A DNA stretch of 5,345 nt from an uncultured Sutterella sp. (GCA_900553105.1 USCE01000103.1:1-5345); one strand, 5' to 3'. Shown: positions 1-5,345, counted from the first letter of the stretch. A program made the numbers and translations. Notes: a model not told the origin generated them from the sequence alone.

Positions 1-48
1 CGAGATAGGCTCCGGTCTCGTGGGCTCGGAGATGTGTATAAGAGACAG
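1..48 (+). other. Nextera P7/i7 sequencing adapter (not biological)
   Basis: This is synthetic library sequence. Positions 1-6 (CGAGAT) match the end of the Illumina P7 primer, 7-14 (AGGCTCCG) is an i7 index, 15-29 (GTCTCGTGGGCTCGG) is the Nextera read-2 tail, and 30-48 (AGATGTGTATAAGAGACAG) is the Tn5 mosaic end. The index read in sample-sheet orientation is CGGAGCCT, which I recall as Nextera N720. The adapter places a TAA at 39-41 in the ridA frame, so the true upstream part of that gene is missing and not simply absent. Genuine DNA starts at 49. Confidence 0.98.
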
Positions 49-50
49 GT

Positions 51-323
51 ATTGTGCCTGCCACCGGAGATCTTCCGGCAGATTTTAAAGCCCAAGCTGA
101 ACAAGCTTTTACCAATTTGAAGGCCATTATCGAAGCTGCCGGCGGTTCGATGCAAAACATCATGAAGATCACAATCTTTTTGACCGACATGAAGGACTTC
201 CCTGTCGTTAACGCTGTTATGCAAGATTTCTGCCAAGCGCCATACCCTGCCCGCAGCTGCTTTGCCGTTGCCGCTTTACCGAAAGGCGCTGCCGTTGAGG
301 TTGAAGCAATCGTTGCTCTTTAG
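51..323 (+). CDS. ridA: RidA family 2-iminobutanoate/2-iminopropanoate deaminase, 5'-truncated
   Basis: RidA (YjgF/YER057c/UK114 family) hydrolyses reactive enamine/imine intermediates, such as 2-aminoacrylate released by PLP-dependent serine/threonine dehydratases, and so protects other PLP enzymes. It is a cytosolic trimer in characterised members. Ninety codons remain, starting with IVPATGDLPADF and running through NLKAIIEAAGG, ITIFLTDMKDF, YPARSC and VEVEAIVAL. The Arg of YPARSC (252-254) matches the substrate-carboxylate-binding Arg105 of enteric RidA, and the first Glu of VEVEAI (297-299) matches Glu120. About 34 N-terminal residues of a ~124-residue protein are lost to the adapter junction. 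The GTG at 54 is an internal valine codon, not a start. The IVPAT wording resembles betaproteobacterial homologues as I remember them. It lies 32 bp upstream of recG on the same strand and is probably co-transcribed. The family call is firm. The exact substrate is inferred from the family. Confidence 0.93.
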   Translation: MVPATGDLPADFKAQAEQAFTNLKAIIEAAGGSMQNIMKITIFLTDMKDFPVVNAVMQDFCQAPYPARSCFAVAALPKGAAVEVEAIVAL

Positions 324-355
324 TTAATTAGTCCACTGCCCGTTGCTGTTTTACT

Positions 356-2407
356 ATGGCGTACCCGGTACTAAGAAAAAAAGGCGAAAAGCTCGCTCCG
401 CTGTCCGAGCGTCTGGCTCGACTCGGTCTGCAAAAAGACTGGGATTATGTGCTTCATTTACCGCTTCGCTATGAAGATGAAACGACCATATCAACTATTG
501 CCAGGCTAGAACCCGGCAGCACTGGGCAGTGTCAAGGACAAGTTATTCGTTGCGAGCGCATTCGCCGCCCCTCGGGCGAGCAACTCCAAGCGACCGTTTC
601 TGACGGTACTGCAACATTATCGGTGCGCTTGCTACATTTTTTCCCCTCTCAGGTCAAACAACTCGAAGTCAATAAAACCGTTCGGCTTCACGGACCTGTT
701 CGAAGTGGCTTCACCGGACTTGAGATGGTTCATCCGAAGATTAAACCGGCGGTCGACAAGACTCAATTGCCCTCGACCTTAACGCCCGTTTATCCTGCCG
801 GAGAATCCATTACCCAAAATTGGCTTCGAAAACGCATTTCACGGGCTCTTTTAGATGTTGAAATTACCGACCCAATGCCAGCAGAGATATTGGCGAAATT
901 GCACTTACCCGGCTTAGCTGAAGCCATTCGCTATCTTCATCACCCTCCCGTAGGTGCCAGTCTTGAAGATTTGTCAGAACGTACCGCTCCGGCTTGGCAA
1001 CGTCTGAAGTTTGACGAACTTGTCGCCCAACAAGTTGCGCTTCGTCACAGTCGTACCCTCAAAGCCAATAGTCGTGCCAATCCAATTACCTCTAAGCGAG
1101 AAGTCCTCACAGAACGTTTTTTTGATCGACTTCCTTTTTCATTGACTAGTGCACAACGACGCGTGTTTAACGAAATTCGCGACGACATGGCAAAAACCAC
1201 GCCCATGAACCGCTTGCTTCAGGGTGATGTCGGAAGCGGCAAAACCATCATTGCCGCGCTGGCAGCAGTTTTAGCCATCGACGCAGGCTATCAGGCAACA
1301 CTAATGGCGCCGACGGAAATTTTGGCCGAACAACATTATGAAAAGATTGCCCAATGGCTCACCCCCCTGGGAGTTAAACTAGCATGGCTTGCCAGCAAAC
1401 AAAAAACAAAAGAAAGAAACGCCAATTTGGAAGCCATTGTCTCAGGACAAGCCCAACTGATCATCGGCACCCATGCACTAATTCAAGAAAGCGTCAAATT
1501 TGCCAACTTGGGATTGGCTATCGTTGACGAGCAACACCGCTTCGGGGTTGCTCAGCGCTTGGCCTTGAGACAAGGGACAAATGACACCTTGCCGCATCTG
1601 TTAATGCTATCAGCAACGCCTATTCCTCGAACACTGGCAATGAGTTACCTGGCCGACTTGGACGTCTCTGTTATCGATGAGCTCCCCCCGGGACGAAAAC
1701 CCATTGTGACCAAACTTATTGCACTATCCCGAAAGCGTGACGTATTAGGGGCCGTTGCCGATCAAGTCCATCAGGGTCGACAGGTATATTGGGTTTGTCC
1801 CTTGATTGAAGAAAGTGAAAAAATTGATCTCACTGCCGCAACTCAGACATACGAAGAGCTCAAACGCAGTTTGCCAAATCTGCGCATCGGCCTTGTGCAC
1901 GGTGCGCTACCGGCCGATGAGAAACAAGTCGTCATGCAAGCCTTTCAAGACGGCATCCTTGATGTCTTGGTCGCAACAACGGTCATTGAAGTAGGCGTAG
2001 ATGTTCCCAATGCCACATTAATGGTCATTGAACACGCAGAGCGATTCGGTCTGGCGCAACTACATCAATTACGAGGCCGCGTAGGCCGAGGCGCTGAAAA
2101 GAGTTTCTGTATTCTGCTTTACGGAGAATTATCCGAGACCGGTCGAGAGCGACTGAAAGTCATTCGGGAAACCAATGATGGTTTTGAAATTGCCCGCCGC
2201 GATTTAGAAATTCGCGGCCCCGGAGAGTTTCTCGGAGCGCGTCAATCAGGCGTGCCGATGTTACGTTTTGCCAATTTGGAGCTTGATGCCGAATTAGTCG
2301 AACAAGCTCGAAACTTCGCACAAGAGTGGTTGCAAACCGATCCCACTGCAGCCGCCCTTCACGCCAAACGTTGGTTTGGTCATGCAGAGGGATTTTTGGA
2401 GGCCTAA
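356..2407 (+). CDS. recG: ATP-dependent DNA helicase RecG
   Basis: RecG is a superfamily 2 double-stranded DNA translocase that remodels stalled replication forks, branch-migrates Holliday junctions and removes R- and D-loops. The 683-residue length fits the family (E. coli about 693). An N-terminal wedge/OB region covers roughly residues 20-220 and includes HLPLRYED near 34-41. Helicase motifs follow in order: Walker A GDVGSGKT (290-297), TLMAPTEILAEQH, the DEQH box (391-394), SATPIPRT (from 419), LPPGRKP (443-449), VATTVIEVGVDVP, and motif VI QLRGRVGRG (571-579). The C-terminal TRG-type segment DGFEIARRDLEIRGPGEFLG (608-627) couples ATP hydrolysis to translocation and is diagnostic of RecG. 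All key residues are present, so the enzyme should be active. The ATG at 356 suits the family N-terminus but has no clear Shine-Dalgarno sequence, so reinitiation after ridA is possible. The stop codon overlaps the oxyR start. Confidence 0.98.
   Translation: MAYPVLRKKGEKLAPLSERLARLGLQKDWDYVLHLPLRYEDETTISTIARLEPGSTGQCQGQVIRCERIRRPSGEQLQATVSDGTATLSVRLLHFFPSQVKQLEVNKTVRLHGPVRSGFTGLEMVHPKIKPAVDKTQLPSTLTPVYPAGESITQNWLRKRISRALLDVEITDPMPAEILAKLHLPGLAEAIRYLHHPPVGASLEDLSERTAPAWQRLKFDELVAQQVALRHSRTLKANSRANPITSKREVLTERFFDRLPFSLTSAQRRVFNEIRDDMAKTTPMNRLLQGDVGSGKTIIAALAAVLAIDAGYQATLMAPTEILAEQHYEKIAQWLTPLGVKLAWLASKQKTKERNANLEAIVSGQAQLIIGTHALIQESVKFANLGLAIVDEQHRFGVAQRLALRQGTNDTLPHLLMLSATPIPRTLAMSYLADLDVSVIDELPPGRKPIVTKLIALSRKRDVLGAVADQVHQGRQVYWVCPLIEESEKIDLTAATQTYEELKRSLPNLRIGLVHGALPADEKQVVMQAFQDGILDVLVATTVIEVGVDVPNATLMVIEHAERFGLAQLHQLRGRVGRGAEKSFCILLYGELSETGRERLKVIRETNDGFEIARRDLEIRGPGEFLGARQSGVPMLRFANLELDAELVEQARNFAQEWLQTDPTAAALHAKRWFGHAEGFLEA
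2398..2402 (+). promoter_or_regulatory. oxyR ribosome binding site inside the end of recG
   Basis: GGAGG sits 4 nt before the ATG at 2407 and within the last codons of recG. The stop and start codons overlap as TAATG (2405-2409). This Shine-Dalgarno sequence selects the 2407 start over the earlier in-frame ATG at 2326, which would add 27 residues unlike any OxyR and overlap recG by a further 81 bp. The arrangement favours translational coupling of oxyR to recG. Confidence 0.85.
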
Positions 2408-3360
2408 TGACGCTCACAGAACTTAAATACATCATTGCGGTCGCACGCGAACGCCACTTCGGGCGAGCTGCTGAATCATGCTTTATTTCGCAACCATCAT
2501 TGTCGGTTGCTGTACGCAAACTTGAAGAGGAGTTGGGCGTACACCTATTTGAAAGACGCTCGCAAGAAATCTCGCTGACACCTATCGGCGAAATGATTGT
2601 CGAGCAAGCACAAAAAGTACTCGAAGAAGTTCGTCGGATTGAGGAAATTGCCATCCAAGGCCAAGACCCCTTGTGCGGTCCGTTGCGCTTGGGAGCAATT
2701 TTTACGATTAGCCCATATCTGATGCCCGGTCTCGTGCACACCATTTTGAAAACTGTGCCCACGATGCCGCTCATTTTGACGGAAAACTACACCGCAAACC
2801 TTCTCGAGCAACTTAGAGCGGGGGAAATTGATGTTGCGATTATGGCTTTGCCCATTACTGAGCCCGGTCTAATGTTAGCGCCCTTATACGATGAAGAATT
2901 TATGGTGGCAGTGCCCAAATCTCATGAATGGGCAGAAAAATCTGAAATTCGCCGTGAAGATGTTCGCTCGGGTAACCTGCTTTTGTTAGGTAAAGGTCAC
3001 TGTTTGCGCGATCAAATTTTGGAAGTCTGCCCCGAATCATCTTCCAAACGAGGAATGGTCTCAACGATTCAGCGCACTGTCGAAGGCTCTTCGCTTCTAA
3101 CCATTCAACAGATGGTGGCTCAAGGGCTCGGAATAACGGTTTTACCTCGAACCGCGATTAAAGAATTAGACAGCGATGAACTGATGCGAGTCATTCCCTT
3201 TGAAAAACCAGCTCCTGTGCGCCGTGTCATCATTGCCTGGCGTAAGAGTTTTAATCGGATGCCGGCCATTGAAGCGATCCGAAGTGCGGTTTCCAGCCTC
3301 GACTTACCCGGTTGCAAGATGCTCAATTTCCCGCCCGTGAGCTCCGTCACACCTGTTTAG
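2407..3360 (+). CDS. oxyR: Hydrogen peroxide-responsive LysR-type regulator OxyR
   Basis: OxyR senses H2O2 by forming an intramolecular disulfide and then activates antioxidant genes such as catalases, alkyl hydroperoxide reductases and Dps. The protein is 317 residues (E. coli 305). An N-terminal winged helix-turn-helix covers about 1-60 (MTLTELKYIIAVARERHF, then AAESCFISQPSLSVAVRKLE), followed by a linker helix and a two-subdomain sensor from about residue 90. The redox motif GHCLRDQILEVC places cysteines exactly at 199 and 208, as in E. coli, with His198, Arg201 and Asp202. Thr100, implicated in peroxide reduction, is also conserved (FTISPYLMP). This separates it from generic LysR regulators, which lack the Cys pair. 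The last ~15 residues form a tail with an extra Cys303. It overlaps recG by 1 nt and has no intergenic promoter of its own, so it is presumably read from the recG transcript or from a promoter inside recG. Targets cannot be seen in this window. Confidence 0.96.
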   Translation: MTLTELKYIIAVARERHFGRAAESCFISQPSLSVAVRKLEEELGVHLFERRSQEISLTPIGEMIVEQAQKVLEEVRRIEEIAIQGQDPLCGPLRLGAIFTISPYLMPGLVHTILKTVPTMPLILTENYTANLLEQLRAGEIDVAIMALPITEPGLMLAPLYDEEFMVAVPKSHEWAEKSEIRREDVRSGNLLLLGKGHCLRDQILEVCPESSSKRGMVSTIQRTVEGSSLLTIQQMVAQGLGITVLPRTAIKELDSDELMRVIPFEKPAPVRRVIIAWRKSFNRMPAIEAIRSAVSSLDLPGCKMLNFPPVSSVTPV

Positions 3361-3378
3361 CACCAGTACTACAACAGC

Positions 3379-3419
3379 AAAAAGGCTACTTAGAATCGAC
3401 TGTCTAAGTAGCCTTTTTT
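3379..3419. terminator. Bidirectional rho-independent terminator between oxyR and proC
   Basis: The GGCTACTTAGA arm (3384-3394) pairs perfectly with TCTAAGTAGCC (3403-3413) around an 8-nt loop. Flanking A5 (3379-3383) and T6 (3414-3419) extend the pairing to 16 bp. The T run follows the stem on the plus strand, and the A run becomes a T run on the minus strand, so the hairpin can stop both the rightward ridA-recG-oxyR transcript (19 nt after the oxyR stop) and the leftward yggS-proC transcript. The rest of the 107-bp gap (3420-3467) shows no gene or other clear signal. Confidence 0.93.
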
Positions 3420-3467
3420 GATTTCGAACTCCCTCGCCTTCCAAAACAAAAAAACAAAGGAGGTCTC

Positions 3468-4286
3468 TTAAATCTTTCCTAACTCATCGGCAAGCACTTG
3501 ATTGCGATCATAAGCGGCGTCAAGCGCTTGATCTATCATCCCCATAAAATCATGCTCATCCATAACTCGCAAAGCCTCGGCTGTCGTGCCGCCTTTACTC
3601 GTGACATTCGCACGCAACTTAGCCGGCGTTTCATTGCTTTGCACGGCCAGTTTTGCTGCACCCAATACGGTCAAGATGGCCATACGACGGGCGGCCTTTT
3701 CATCAAAACCGCGGCGCACGGCACCGGCCTCCAACGCTTCAATGAAACGAAATACGTAAGCAGGACCCGAGCCCGAAACCGTTGAAAGAACATCAAGTTG
3801 TTGCTCAGACTGCACCTCAATGACTTCGCCCATCGCAGACATAATTTCCAAAGCCACCTCTTTATCTTCTTGCGCAATTGAGGAGGGCACAAAAAGGCCC
3901 ACTACACCGGCTTTAATCAAACAAGGTGTATTAGGCATGGCACGGACAAGTTTCTCAGAACCGACCCAACGAGCAATGTCTGCAATTCGAATGCCGGCTG
4001 CGATCGACATAAACAGTGCGCCAGGCTTAAAGAAATGTTTCAACGAGGCAATCGTTTGGGAAAGCCCTTGAGGCTTGACTGCCAAAACGATGACATCGGC
4101 CTCACTTAACCATTGTGCCCCTTGCTCGTAAGCATTAACACTGAAATCGCGACGCAAAGCCTCACATTTGTCAGCATTGCGGTCCAATACATCAATATTT
4201 TTACCACTCAAGCCGGCCGATACAAGACCAGCAACCAAGGCACGGGCCATATTGCCCCCGCCCAACATTGCGATTCGTTTATTCAT
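3468..4286 (-). CDS. proC: Pyrroline-5-carboxylate reductase ProC
   Basis: ProC performs the last step of proline synthesis, NAD(P)H-dependent reduction of 1-pyrroline-5-carboxylate to L-proline, in the cytosol. The 272 residues match the family length (about 270). The N-terminal Rossmann fold shows MLGGGNMARAL (7-17) for dinucleotide binding and VLAVKPQ (67-73). RAMPNTPC (115-122) is the typical P5CR motif. The helical C-terminal dimerisation and substrate domain has SGSGPAYVF (171-179) and VTSKGGTTAEAL (228-239), the P5CR signature. No key residue appears missing. The start at 4286 is chosen because GAAGGA (4293-4298) lies 6 nt upstream. The in-frame ATG at 4292 directly abuts that site, and the longer extension to 4397 runs into yggS with unrelated residues. 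It lies 19 bp downstream of yggS in a probable two-gene operon and ends at the shared terminator. Confidence 0.97.
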   Translation of the reverse strand: MNKRIAMLGGGNMARALVAGLVSAGLSGKNIDVLDRNADKCEALRRDFSVNAYEQGAQWLSEADVIVLAVKPQGLSQTIASLKHFFKPGALFMSIAAGIRIADIARWVGSEKLVRAMPNTPCLIKAGVVGLFVPSSIAQEDKEVALEIMSAMGEVIEVQSEQQLDVLSTVSGSGPAYVFRFIEALEAGAVRRGFDEKAARRMAILTVLGAAKLAVQSNETPAKLRANVTSKGGTTAEALRVMDEHDFMGMIDQALDAAYDRNQVLADELGKI

Positions 4287-4292
4287 AACCAT

Positions 4293-4298
4293 TCCTTC
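4293..4298 (-). promoter_or_regulatory. proC ribosome binding site
   Basis: On the minus strand GAAGGA stands 6 nt before the ATG at 4286, within the 19-bp yggS-proC gap. It decides the proC start against the upstream in-frame ATG at 4292 (no spacer) and the one at 4397 (inside yggS). Confidence 0.8.
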
Positions 4299-4305
4299 AA
4301 AAGCT

Positions 4306-4995
4306 TTAACGTGAGCTATAGTCTCGAGCTCCAAAAATCGCCGAGCCCACGCGCACCATTGTGGCACCTTGTTCAATCGCCACCGTAAAATCTGCACTCA
4401 TGCCCATGGAGAGCGTATCGAATTCCAATCCCTCATCTCGGCATTGATCGAAAAGAGATTTCATTCGAGAAAACGCCATTCGGTTTTGTGCCTCATCGGC
4501 CTGTGCACTGGGGATGCACATTAATCCACGAAGTCTTAAGTTCGGTAATACGGCAACGTCTTTGGCCATCGACAAGAGTTCATCGGGCGCTACGCCGCTT
4601 TTTGTCGCTTCACCATCAATATTGACTTCAATAAGCACGTTGAGGGCTGGCAGGCTCTCAGGGCGCTGTTCACTTAATCGACGAGCAATTTTCAACCGGT
4701 CGATACTTTGCACCCAATCAAAATACTCGGCAACAAGACGCGACTTATTGGATTGCAAAGGCCCGATGAAGTGCCATTCAAACGCGGCCTTTGGCTGCAC
4801 GTTTCTGAAATACTGAATTTTGCGAACGCCTTCTTGCACGTAGTTTTCACCAAAAACTCGCTGTCCGGACAAAAACGCTTCCCAAATGGCCTCTTCGGGA
4901 AAAGTTTTGCTCACAGCAACTAAAGACACCGGACAATTTTTCCTAGCCGCACCGATGGCCTCTTGCACAATGCTTAAATTCTCTGCGATGGTCAT
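4306..4995 (-). CDS. yggS: YggS/PROSC family pyridoxal phosphate homeostasis protein
   Basis: YggS (PLPBP) binds pyridoxal 5'-phosphate without known catalytic turnover and keeps free PLP and amino/keto-acid pools in balance. The 229 residues form the single alanine-racemase-like TIM barrel usual for the family (about 230). Visible motifs are VAVSKTFP with the PLP-lysine Lys30, RVFGENYVQE (46-55), EWHFIGPLQSNK (73-84), IEVNIDGEATKSG (122-134), LRGLMCIPS (156-163), LSMGMSADF (195-203), and the phosphate-binding VRVGSAIFG (214-222). The start at 4995 is preferred because the family begins near MTIAENL and AAGAG-like purines lie 8 nt upstream. The in-frame ATG at 5034 adds 13 unlike residues and would lie upstream of the predicted transcription start. 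yggS next to proC is a frequent bacterial arrangement. Here yggS is the first gene of the operon. Confidence 0.96.
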   Translation of the reverse strand: MTIAENLSIVQEAIGAARKNCPVSLVAVSKTFPEEAIWEAFLSGQRVFGENYVQEGVRKIQYFRNVQPKAAFEWHFIGPLQSNKSRLVAEYFDWVQSIDRLKIARRLSEQRPESLPALNVLIEVNIDGEATKSGVAPDELLSMAKDVAVLPNLRLRGLMCIPSAQADEAQNRMAFSRMKSLFDQCRDEGLEFDTLSMGMSADFTVAIEQGATMVRVGSAIFGARDYSSR

Positions 4996-5003
4996 ATCGA
5001 ATT

Positions 5004-5031
5004 TCTCTTGATCGAATAACGCTACAGTATA
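5004..5031 (-). promoter_or_regulatory. Predicted yggS-proC promoter -10 element and yggS RBS
   Basis: On the minus strand TATACT (5026-5031) matches the sigma-70 -10 consensus at 5 of 6 bases. No good -35 is visible at 15-18 bp spacing. Transcription would begin near 5019, giving a leader of about 25 nt with the purine-rich AAGAGA (5004-5009) 8 nt before the ATG at 4995. This is an inference from sequence alone. The missing -35 hints that an activator might help, or that the call is wrong. Confidence 0.45.
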
Positions 5032-5035
5032 CAAT
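5008..5035 (+). promoter_or_regulatory. Predicted queH promoter
   Basis: TTGATC (5008-5013; 4 of 6 to TTGACA) and TACAAT (5030-5035; 5 of 6 to TATAAT) are separated by 16 bp, giving a predicted start near 5042 and a leader of about 26 nt. Its -10 overlaps the minus-strand -10 of yggS around the GTATAC palindrome at 5027-5032, so the two divergent promoters may compete for polymerase. This is a prediction, with no experimental support available here. Confidence 0.5.
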
Positions 5036-5067
5036 TATGAGCTCGATTCGATTGGGATTTTTTTTTC

Positions 5068-5298
5068 ATGCAAGACGTATTGCTACATTGCTGTTGTGCC
5101 CCCTGTTCCAGCGCCATTATTGAATGGATGCTCAATAACGAGCTCAAACCCACGCTTTTTTACTTCAATCCGAATATTTATCCGGACACAGAGTACTTGA
5201 TCCGTAAAAATGAGCTCAAGCGCTATGCAAACGCCTTGCAACTCCAGGTAATTGACGGAGACTATGATCATTCGGGTTGGCGCAAAGCAGTCAAAGGC
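5068..5298 (+). CDS. queH: Epoxyqueuosine reductase QueH, 3'-truncated
   Basis: QueH (former DUF208) reduces epoxyqueuosine to queuosine at the wobble position of GUN-anticodon tRNAs (Tyr, His, Asn, Asp). It is the iron-sulfur alternative to cobalamin-dependent QueG. The first 77 residues are present. They begin MQDVLLHCCCAPCSSAIIEW with the conserved HxCCAPC-type cysteine cluster (8-13 here, one Cys more than the usual pair), then LFYFNPNIYPDTEYLIRKNE (30-49), DGDYDHSGW and a terminal KG. The C-terminal half, with the remaining metal-binding cysteines, is cut off by the adapter at 5299. Residues read beyond Gly77 (LSLIHISEP...) are adapter translation. A T9 tract (5058-5066) sits directly before the ATG, with only a weak GGGA (5054-5057) as ribosome binding site. 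It is transcribed divergently from yggS. Motifs make the family assignment strong. Whether the full gene is intact is unknown. Confidence 0.92.
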
Positions 5299-5345
5299 CT
5301 GTCTCTTATACACATCTCCGAGCCCACGAGACCGGAGCCTATCTC
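5299..5345 (-). other. Nextera P7/i7 sequencing adapter (not biological)
   Basis: CTGTCTCTTATACACATCT (5299-5317) is the Tn5 mosaic end, 5318-5332 the Nextera read-2 tail, CGGAGCCT (5333-5340) the i7 index, and ATCTC (5341-5345) the beginning of the P7 complement. It is the exact reverse complement of positions 2-48. The contig therefore seems to carry terminal inverted repeats, but these are library remnants. Genuine DNA ends at 5298, inside queH. Confidence 0.98.

Larger units (their letters stand above)
4996..5052. repeat. Three copies of ATCGAAT in the yggS-queH divergent region
   Basis: The 7-bp word ATCGAAT occurs at 4996-5002 and 5011-5017 and, inverted as ATTCGAT, at 5046-5052. The last two copies flank the overlapping -10 elements as an inverted pair. 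One copy lies between the yggS RBS and its ATG. This could be an operator for an unknown regulator. The word also occurs inside yggS at 4418-4424, so chance is not excluded. Confidence 0.35.

Noticed and set aside
2326..2406. Upstream in-frame ATG extending OxyR by 27 residues
   Set aside because: The added residues do not resemble an OxyR N-terminus, they overlap recG by 81 bp, and GGAGG precedes the 2407 start.
2160..2774. 204-codon minus-strand frame antisense to the recG end and oxyR start
   Set aside because: It spans the junction of two strongly conserved plus-strand genes, its translation has low-complexity Ser/Arg runs and no recognisable motif, and no ribosome binding site stands out. 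It is a shadow frame.
3456..3463. Strong Shine-Dalgarno-like AAAGGAGG on the plus strand after the terminator
   Set aside because: No ATG, GTG or TTG follows at a suitable distance with a credible frame, and the downstream DNA encodes proC on the other strand.
3498..4388. Plus-strand frames of 83-95 codons across proC and the end of yggS
   Set aside because: They lie entirely antisense to genes with full family motifs and show no domain signature or initiation signal.
4287..4397. N-terminal extension of ProC to the ATG at 4397
   Set aside because: The extension is the yggS 3' end read in another frame. A proper ribosome binding site and the family N-terminus MNKRIAMLGGGNMA fix the start at 4286.
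1..5345. Terminal inverted repeats suggesting a transposon or linear element
   Set aside because: The repeats are exactly the commercial Nextera adapter with index. There is no transposase gene and both edge genes are cut off mid-frame.

Overview
This is a short metagenome- or isolate-style contig of ordinary chromosomal housekeeping DNA. Residual Illumina Nextera adapter lies at both ends (1-48 and 5299-5345), so the biological insert is 49-5298. GC content is close to one half by eye. The gene content, the RidA motif (IVPATGDLPADF) and the recG-oxyR pairing suggest a betaproteobacterium, probably Burkholderiales. A moderate-GC, gut-associated lineage such as Sutterellaceae would fit, but that placement is inference and was not tested by any search.

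Left half, plus strand: a 5'-truncated ridA (enamine/imine deaminase) is followed after 32 bp by full-length recG (branched-DNA helicase). The recG stop codon overlaps the start codon of oxyR (peroxide-sensing LysR-type regulator) in TAATG. The three genes look like one transcription unit. It ends at a perfect 16-bp hairpin with a T tract at 3379-3419.

Right half, minus strand: yggS (PLP homeostasis protein) and proC (pyrroline-5-carboxylate reductase) form a two-gene operon with a 19-bp gap. It runs leftward, convergent with oxyR, and the same hairpin can serve as its terminator. Upstream of yggS a 72-bp divergent intergenic region carries overlapping promoter-like sequences and three copies of a 7-bp word. 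It leads rightward into queH (epoxyqueuosine reductase), which the right-hand adapter cuts off after 77 codons.

How the genes fit together: recG and oxyR are a known pairing linking DNA repair to oxidative-stress control (oxyR-recG operon in Pseudomonas aeruginosa). Here the order is reversed and the genes are translationally coupled. RidA removes reactive enamines made by PLP enzymes and YggS buffers PLP, so both flanks carry metabolite damage-control genes. ProC makes proline and QueH completes queuosine in tRNA. I see no mobile element, CRISPR array, RNA gene or undescribed defence system. The points most worth attention are the adapter remnants, which create false gene ends and false peptides, the coupled recG-oxyR junction, and the yggS/queH divergent promoter.
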